Shown here: piece by piece, positions 5,622 to 9,547 of the stretch | Layout of the letters: each line of letters starts with the position of its first letter | How positions within the stretch are numbered: position 1 is the stretch's first letter | From: CAYFNF01 sp964344485 | GTDB taxonomy: Bacteria; Patescibacteriota; Patescibacteriia; UBA9570; XYC2-FULL-38-9 | Direction: 5' to 3' | Assembly: GCA_964344485.1 (NCBI GenBank) | Contig: CAYFNF010000013.1 | Coordinates: forward strand, 1 to 9,547 | Length of the DNA stretch: 9,547 nt | Position numbers and translations under genes: made by a program | The notes under the pieces: model-generated | The model's input: only the letters and a program-made list of their open reading frames with translations | Database searches by the model: none | What the model was told of the DNA's origin: nothing

Positions 5622-6053
5622 ATGGCCGGTCTATTGTCAAAATGGTCAAAAAAGCGTTCAGCCGCCCAAACTTTGAAGGCAGGCCGTCAATTTTTATTGG
5701 ACAACGCCAAACAGGATGGCGTAATCACCACCGCAAGTGGCCTGCAATACAGGATCATCAAGGAGGGCGAAGGGCAGAAAGCCAAAGGCTGGCACAAGGT
5801 TACGGTCCACTATCGTGGCACCTTCATAAATGGCAAGGAGTTTGACGCCACCAGTAAAGAGACTGGCCCTGCGACCTTTCTGGTCAGCGAGGTCATCACC
5901 GGCTGGGCCGAAGCCCTGAAACTCATGAACCCTGGCAGCATCTATCAACTCTTCATCCCCCCCGAACTTGCCTACGGCCCCCGCGGCGCCGCAGGTATTA
6001 TCGGCCCCAACGAGACATTGATTTTCCAGACAGAACTGCTGAAGTTGAGTTGA
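5622..6053 (+). CDS. FKBP-type peptidyl-prolyl cis-trans isomerase
   Basis: The enzyme isomerises Xaa-Pro bonds during protein folding. AGGAG stands before the ATG at 5622, giving 143 residues; the frame back to 5559 adds 21 residues without support. The N-terminal 40 residues are a basic helical linker (LLSKWSKKRSAAQTLKAGRQ) ending in the DGVITTASGLQYRII entry typical of FklB/FkpA/Mip proteins. The FKBP domain covers about 38-143: VTVHYRGTF, EFDAT, EVITGW, MNPGS, FIPPELAYGPRGA and LIFQTELL. Most residues of the FK506-type pocket are present, so activity is likely. There is no signal peptide, so it should be cytoplasmic, and it is much shorter than Mip or FkpA because the dimerisation domain is nearly absent. 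Confidence 0.9.
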   Translation: MAGLLSKWSKKRSAAQTLKAGRQFLLDNAKQDGVITTASGLQYRIIKEGEGQKAKGWHKVTVHYRGTFINGKEFDATSKETGPATFLVSEVITGWAEALKLMNPGSIYQLFIPPELAYGPRGAAGIIGPNETLIFQTELLKLS

Positions 6054-6057
6054 TTTC

Positions 6058-6107
6058 CCAACTCGCCTGCTGCATGAAGGATGGCCGAAGCGCAACATAC
6101 TGGTTAA
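6058..6107. repeat. Collapsed 50-bp relic of the palindromic element
   Basis: The left part (6058-6083) matches the 26-bp terminal repeat of the full copies at 21 positions, including TGCATGAAGGATG. The right part (6091-6107, ending GGTTAA) matches the opposite end at 15 of 17 positions. Almost the entire interior is missing. It lies four bases behind the FKBP stop codon. Confidence 0.65.
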
Positions 6108-6140
6108 CAATGTGACGACTCTACTTGCACCAAGCCGATT

Positions 6141-6165
6141 TGATGTGGGTACACTTTTCTGGACA
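6141..6165 (+). repeat. IS3 left terminal inverted repeat
   Basis: It begins TGATGTGGGTACAC and contains TTTTCTGGAC. It matches the complement of 7227-7251 at 18 of 25 positions. Confidence 0.75.
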
Positions 6166-6211
6166 CCAAATTTGAGGGAGAATGAGACTCCCCAACATGA
6201 GGGGTGTCTTG

Positions 6212-6505
6212 ATGAGCAAACGTCGAACAAAAAGGTTCCCCCAGGAGTTCAAGGATCGAGCAGTTGAGTTGAGGGAAAGCTCTGATTTGCCGGTTACGGA
6301 GATCGCCGCACAACTGGATGTAAATCCGAAGAATCTTTATAACTGGCGATCCAAAGCTGAGACCATTCGGTCTGGTACAAAACAATCTGAAAGTGCGGTT
6401 CTAAAACGAGAAAACAAGCTGTTGAGAAAAGAGCTGGCACGCCTGAAAGAAGAGCAGGTTATATTAAAAAAAGCAGCCGCGTACTTTGCCAGAGACATCC
6501 AGTGA
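6212..6505 (+). CDS. IS3-family transposase OrfA (HTH subunit)
   Basis: The start at 6212 gives MSKRRTKRFPQEFKDRAVEL and has AGGGGTG before it; the upstream ATG at 6182 is less typical. The 97-residue protein has the IS3 OrfA helix-turn-helix (VTEIAAQLDVNPKNLYNWRS, about 29-48), which binds the IS ends, and a C-terminal leucine zipper (LKRENKLLRKELARLKEEQVILKK, about 64-87) for multimerisation. The TGA overlaps the GTG of orfB. A -1 frameshift at the A7 run would fuse it to OrfB. It is intact and might still bind IS ends, but its partner is dead. Confidence 0.92.
   Translation: MSKRRTKRFPQEFKDRAVELRESSDLPVTEIAAQLDVNPKNLYNWRSKAETIRSGTKQSESAVLKRENKLLRKELARLKEEQVILKKAAAYFARDIQ
6466..6473 (+). 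promoter_or_regulatory. Programmed -1 frameshift site (A7G)
   Basis: Seven A followed by G occur in the orfA phase as TTA AAA AAA GCA. Slipping back one base continues through SSRVLCQRHPVKYAF into orfB without a stop. This is the usual way IS3 elements make OrfAB. Confidence 0.75.
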
Positions 6506-7221
6506 AGTACGCATTTATTCAACGGCAGAAAGTCCATCACTCCATTGAGTGGCTCTGTCGTATGTTGGATGTATCCAAGAGCGGCTATTACGATTGGTTG
6601 AAACGGCGGGAATCTTTAAGAGCTGAAGAGAACAGACTTTTAACCCGCATATTGCATGAAGGATGGTCGAAATGTCGTTCCAGACCGCATCAGGACAAGG
6701 CGCGCGGCACAAAGCGGCTGGGAGCATAGTGTATCTATGTGACCAAGGCGGTTTTTGCCGTGCAACGCAGTAATGATGCGGTATGGGACGGCATAGCGGT
6801 CATCCTTCACGCAACATGCGGGTTAAGTGAATGGATCGTCGAGATCTTTCATGACAGCCGATCTGCCTATGGATCCAGGCGCATTCATCGCTGTTTGGTT
6901 GAGCATGGTGTACGAATCAGCAGGCGCCGGGTTGTCCGAATCAAACAAAAACTTGGGTTGGCTTACAAAGCTCAGCGCCAGCTCAAGGTTGTGACAATAG
7001 ATTCAAATCATTTTTTGCCAGTCGCTTCAAACCATTTGAATCGTGAGTTTGTGCTGGTTCACCGGGAATTGATCGGTGATCAGGTTTTTGCGTCTCATGA
7101 AGAAGCCCGACAGGCTGTCTTCGAGTACATTGAAGTGTTTTACAACCGTCAGAGGAAACACTCGGATATTGGCTATATGACTCCTGAGCAATATGACCGG
7201 GAGTTCCTGCTTTCTGCGTAA
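6502..7221 (+). pseudogene. IS3-family transposase OrfB, interrupted and internally deleted
   Basis: The first 47 codons (VKYAFIQRQKVHHSIEWL...EENRLL) are the start of the HTH_21 region. The palindromic element then enters, adding a TAG at 6727. After it the frame resumes as SEWIVEIFHDSRSAYGSRRIH. Removing 183 bases joins the two parts in frame as NRLLSEWIVEIF. Further on, SNHLNREF jumps directly to VLVHRELIGDQVF, so about 100 residues holding the retroviral-integrase-type core and all three DDE residues are gone. The C-terminal IEVFYNRQRKHSDIGYMTPEQYD signature remains. The remnant is 178 codons against a usual 270-290 or so. It is not functional. Confidence 0.9.
6640..6826. mobile_element. 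Palindromic TTAA-flanked miniature element, copy 2
   Basis: This is a 187-bp relative of 5073-5260, alike at roughly nine in ten bases by eye. The ends are TTAA, and the 26-bp terminal repeats have two mismatches with each other, against none in copy 1. The inner hairpin arms also have mismatches, so this copy looks older or more decayed. It lies inside IS3 orfB, with a TTAA as the apparent target duplication. Confidence 0.88.
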
Positions 7222-7226
7222 AAAAC

Positions 7227-7251
7227 CGTCCGGAAAAAGGTTGCCACGTCA
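7227..7251 (-). repeat. IS3 right terminal inverted repeat
   Basis: It contains GTCCGGAAAAAGG and ends CACGTCA. It is the partner of 6141-6165 and starts six bases behind the orfB stop. Confidence 0.75.
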
Positions 7252-7364
7252 TTTGTTGATTGATATTTCACTGGCTACATGGTATCAAGCAGCCTGCCGG
7301 TTTGGAGGCAACGGTATTATGTACATGTCTCATAGGTGGTCAAACGGCAGTTTTTGATGTTTTT

Positions 7365-7396
7365 TTGTTCGGTTTTGCCGGACGATTTGATAAAAT
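7365..7396 (+). promoter_or_regulatory. Possible promoter of the tRNA-His gene
   Basis: TTGTTC (7365-7370) could be a -35 and the GATAAAAT stretch (7389-7396) a -10, with spacing of 18-20 bases depending on register. It would start RNA about 25 bases ahead of the tRNA. The -10 region is also part of a small palindrome (CGATTT-gata-AAATCG). This is a guess from position and similarity. Confidence 0.3.
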
Positions 7397-7424
7397 CGGC
7401 GTCTGATACACCTCTTCGCTTTAT

Positions 7425-7501
7425 GGCGGATGTAGCTCAGTTGGTAGAGCCCCGGATTGTGATTCCGGTTGTCGCGGGTTCAAGTCCCGTCATTCGCCCC
7501 A
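7425..7501 (+). tRNA. tRNA-His (anticodon GTG)
   Basis: The cloverleaf can be traced. The extra G at -1 typical of tRNA-His is opposite the discriminator C, the acceptor is GCGGATG/CATTCGC, and the D arm follows TAGCTC. The anticodon stem CCGGA/TCCGG carries loop TTGTGAT, the T arm is CGGGTTCAAGTCCCG, and CCA is encoded. It reads toward the integrase end and is the likely integration target. Confidence 0.96.
7476..7501. other. Probable attachment site at the tRNA 3' end
   Basis: Tyrosine integrases commonly recombine in the T arm and acceptor end of a tRNA gene, and here the integrase gene ends 18 bases beyond the CCA. No second copy of this 3' end occurs in the window, so the other att site must lie beyond 9547. 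The limits given are approximate. Confidence 0.45.
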
Positions 7502-7519
7502 TATTTTCAAGTAGTTACA

Positions 7520-8498
7520 TCACACATTTACAATCTTGAGGTTCGATTGTGCCAGATTTGTGTCATGGACACTTGAAATTCGAGCCGCATGTTTTGCCAG
7601 ATGTTGCCCGCCAAAATGGGCATATCGGCGCACCATTTCCGCGTTCTCCCAGCCGCCAAGCTCTTGGAGTGCGTGGAGTGGTGTTCCGGCTTGAACATGC
7701 CATGAAGCCCATGTGTGGCGCAGATCATGCCACCGGAAATCTTTGATTCCAGCCCGTTTCAGGGNNNNNNNNNNNNNNNNNNNNNNNNNNNNNNNNNNNN
7801 NNNNNNNNNNNNNNNNNNNNNNNNNNNNNNNNNNNNNNNNNNNNNNNNNNNNNNNNNNNNNNNNNNNNNNNNNNNNNNNNNNNNNNNNNNNNNNNGTCGA
7901 GCTGTGACCACTCCAAACGGGTTACATTCCGCATTCTCAACCCTGTGGCCAGAGTAAAACGCGCCATTCTTTCCAGGTGTTCTGGAAGCTCGTGCAGTAA
8001 CCTTTTGGCTTCGTCTTGGGTTATCCATCGAACCCGCCGTTTTGACTCCTGGTAGAGCTTGACAGCCGGGGCCGCATCCAACCATTCCCACTCCCTGACA
8101 GCCTTCCTGATTATCACGCTGATCAAGGCCAAATGCCGGTTTGCAGTTGCCGGGCTGGTTTGTTTTCTCTTGGCTTCTCCTATCTTGGCAATCAGAGAAG
8201 AGGTGATTTCAGATAGCTGTGTTTTGCCAAGGTAAGCATCGAGCCAACGCAACCGGATAATATCATCTTCATGGCTGGCTTTGTGTGTCGTCTCTTTAAG
8301 AAACCTTACAACCGCTTCTCTCCATGTTCTATCCGGCTTGTCACCGAGTTTTGCTGTTCGCCATAAATCGGCCTTTACCCGGTCGTGCAGCTCTTGCGCT
8401 TCTTTTTTGTCTTCAGTCCCAGTACTTTTTCGTATTCGTCGTCCGCCTGGCGCGACAATGTCGAGGTGCCAGGTACGGCCTCGCTTTTTGAGTGCCAT
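7520..8498 (-). CDS. Tyrosine-type site-specific integrase, split by an assembly gap
   Basis: It catalyses integration and excision of the element at the tRNA-His gene. The N-terminal 201 residues are readable: an arm-binding start (MALKKRGRTWHLDIVAPGGR), the core-binding domain (about 57-150) and box I with the catalytic Arg (FTLATGLRMRNVTRLEWSQ, R188). Then comes the N run. Beyond it the C-terminal part reads LKRAGIKDFRWHDLRHTW, then GTPLHALQELGGWE, and MVRRYAHF with the catalytic Tyr. The HxxR, GGW and Tyr parts are intact; the catalytic Lys would lie in the gap. The halves are in different frames as written. Relatives need about 60 residues here, more than the 131 Ns give, so the gap is probably mis-sized. 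A strong AGGAGG precedes the ATG. Confidence 0.88.
7765..7895. other. Assembly gap (131 N)
   Basis: A run of unknown bases lies inside the integrase gene. Its length is inconsistent with the reading frame on either side. Confidence 0.99.
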
Positions 8499-8728
8499 TG
8501 GGTTTCATCCTCCTTTCTTTCGGCACCCTGCAAATCTTGCTTGTTGGCAGGATATTTCGAGCGCAGATAGGCCACAAGGTCAATATTGAGAAAAACCCAA
8601 CCTTTTCCACTTTTTGTTCCGGGAATCTCCCCTGCAAAAGCCTTGCGGCGCAATATTTCAGGATTCATCCGCAAGAAATTGGCGGCTTCTATGAGATCAA
8701 AAGTTTCAATTTGAATGGAAAGGTGCAT
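8375..8728 (-). CDS. Excisionase-like helix-turn-helix protein
   Basis: The 117-residue protein has an N-terminal MerR/AlpA-like winged helix (FDLIEAANFLRMNPEILRRK, then GEIPGTKSGKGWVFLNIDLVAYL, about 10-55), the pattern of excisionase-family DNA-binding domains that pair with integrases. The remaining half is charged and probably disordered, ending KTKKKRKSCTTG. Its last 124 bases overlap the start of the integrase gene in another frame. That overlap lies only in the low-complexity tail, and the order (HTH gene then integrase) fits one transcript. It might direct excision or repress the element. The start has only a weak ribosome-binding site. Confidence 0.75.
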   Translation of the reverse strand: MHLSIQIETFDLIEAANFLRMNPEILRRKAFAGEIPGTKSGKGWVFLNIDLVAYLRSKYPANKQDLQGAERKEDETQWHSKSEAVPGTSTLSRQADDEYEKVLGLKTKKKRKSCTTG

Positions 8729-8778
8729 TTCTCAGCCTGATTATTGCCGCAAAATCCGATTGTATTTCGTTGCTATGA

Positions 8779-9459
8779 CTAAAAAAAATTTGACAAATCT
8801 CTAAGACCGCCATGAGGCATAAATCCACTTAGATCAAGCTTATTCGGACTTGGTACACTATGAATCTCACTGACTGACCAATACGGCTTATACTCCCCAT
8901 ACCAACAAGCCATGGCCGCACTCAAAACCAGATCATCATGAACACCTTCCCGCCAGGCTTCGTATGAATCATGGCCGCCGGTCGAAATCTTCACTTTGAA
9001 GTTCAAAAGTTCCTGAATGAGCGTATCTGCTCCACTTAATCCATCAGCCACCTTCAGCCGTCCGGTTTGAAGCAATACCTGCAACGCCGACACCAGATCC
9101 CTTTTTGGCACCTTGAAATCTTTCCCATCCTCAGTGACTGAATCACCGCCAGTGATTGAGATCGCCACCAGAGACACGTTCAGTTGGGCCGTTCTGAACA
9201 TATCCACAACTGGCCGTCCGGCTCCTGTTCCATCAATAATCAAGGTGATTGAGCTTTCTTTTGGCATTTGACCGACAATACCCTGAGTCTTGGCCACTTG
9301 ATCCGGGTAGGGTGTGCCTAGTTTGAAGCGTTCCAAATGGCGCATGTGATACTTGGCGGGTTGCTCCTTGAAAAACCGCTCAAAGACCGTCAACGCTGTA
9401 TAATCCTGGCTCTGCCCAAGATCCAGGCCGATAAGGAAATCAGTTTGTTTGTTGCACAT
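8779..9459 (-). CDS. Phage terminase large-subunit nuclease-like protein
   Basis: The 226-residue protein resembles the C-terminal RNase H-like nuclease domain of phage terminase large subunits, which cut concatemeric DNA during packaging. Visible signatures are FLIGLDLGQSQDYTALTVFE with D13, ITLIIDGTGAGRPVVDMF with D76, and EGVHDDLVLSAAMACW with D175 and D176, a likely metal-binding set. The N-terminal packaging ATPase with Walker motifs is absent. AGGAG lies about nine bases before the ATG, so this is a proper start, not just a truncated reading frame. It lies upstream of the excisionase-like gene with a 50-bp gap, in the same direction. It could be a split terminase whose ATPase gene is beyond the window, or a remnant. 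Confidence 0.68.
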   Translation of the reverse strand: MCNKQTDFLIGLDLGQSQDYTALTVFERFFKEQPAKYHMRHLERFKLGTPYPDQVAKTQGIVGQMPKESSITLIIDGTGAGRPVVDMFRTAQLNVSLVAISITGGDSVTEDGKDFKVPKRDLVSALQVLLQTGRLKVADGLSGADTLIQELLNFKVKISTGGHDSYEAWREGVHDDLVLSAAMACWYGEYKPYWSVSEIHSVPSPNKLDLSGFMPHGGLRDLSNFF

Positions 9460-9547
9460 GTTCTTGCACTCCTGTTATGGATTGCATCAACTCATCTGTG
9501 TTGGTTCAGCGCGAATGTAAAAATCGGCCACTCAGCGTAAGCACAAA

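Larger units (their letters stand above)
6141..7251 (+). mobile_element. Defective IS3-family insertion sequence
   Basis: The imperfect terminal repeats are TGATGTGGGTACAC... on the left and the complement of ...TTGCCACGTCA on the right (18 of 25 match), with ends TGA and TCA as is usual for the family. Between them lie orfA, a slippery A7 run and a broken orfB. Without the 183-bp inserted palindromic element it would be about 930 bp, shorter than the usual 1.2-1.3 kb, because the centre of orfB is deleted. Flanking bases give no clear target duplication (ATT against TTT). It cannot move by its own transposase. Confidence 0.85.

Noticed and set aside
6138..7254. Target-site duplication for the IS3 element
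   Set aside because: The flanks read ATT and TTT next to the terminal repeats, so no identical 3-4 bp duplication can be claimed.
9460..9547. Possible end of another minus-strand gene at the right edge
   Set aside because: The frames I traced here meet stops within a few codons, and too little sequence is left to support a gene.

Overview
The window is bacterial chromosome of moderate G+C, probably from a sulfur-cycling proteobacterium or a member of the Desulfobacterota. That guess rests on a secreted Gly/Tyr/Trp-rich protein of the sulfur-globule type, a sigma-54-like promoter and the general gene style. No ribosomal or other taxonomic marker is present, so the assignment is soft. A run of Ns (7765-7895) shows that this is a draft scaffold.

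Region 1-4636 is ordinary chromosome. At the left edge, four TGACA/TGTCA half-sites at exact 10-bp spacing lie upstream of a sigma-54-like element that reads out of the window on the minus strand. Next is a minus-strand three-gene cluster: a membrane-anchored protein of unknown function, then two tiny single-BRCT proteins joined by an ATGA overlap, closed by a rho-independent terminator. A DUF3592-type membrane protein (minus), the sulfur-globule-like secreted protein (plus, with its own terminator) and alanine dehydrogenase (minus) follow. The alanine dehydrogenase is divergent from a stand-alone cyclic-nucleotide-binding-fold protein (plus).

Region 4637-7251 is shaped by mobile DNA. A palindromic, TTAA-flanked miniature element of about 187 bp occurs twice in full. 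Copy 1 (5073-5260) entered the last codons of the cNMP-fold gene and supplies its present stop codon. Copy 2 (6640-6826) interrupts the orfB of an IS3-family insertion sequence. A collapsed 50-bp relic lies just behind an FKBP-type peptidyl-prolyl isomerase gene, and a lone terminal repeat lies behind the DUF3592 gene. The IS3 element has also lost the catalytic core of its transposase, so it is dead twice over. A small unknown protein (5275-5475) sits between copy 1 and the FKBP gene.

Region 7425-9547 is the edge of an integrated element at a tRNA-His gene. A tyrosine integrase ends 18 bases beyond the tRNA CCA end. Its start is overlapped by an excisionase-like HTH gene, which is followed upstream by a protein resembling only the nuclease half of a phage terminase large subunit. 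The integrase is split by the N run, and its two halves are out of frame as assembled, which points to a mis-sized gap and not necessarily to a mutation. The far attachment site is outside the window.
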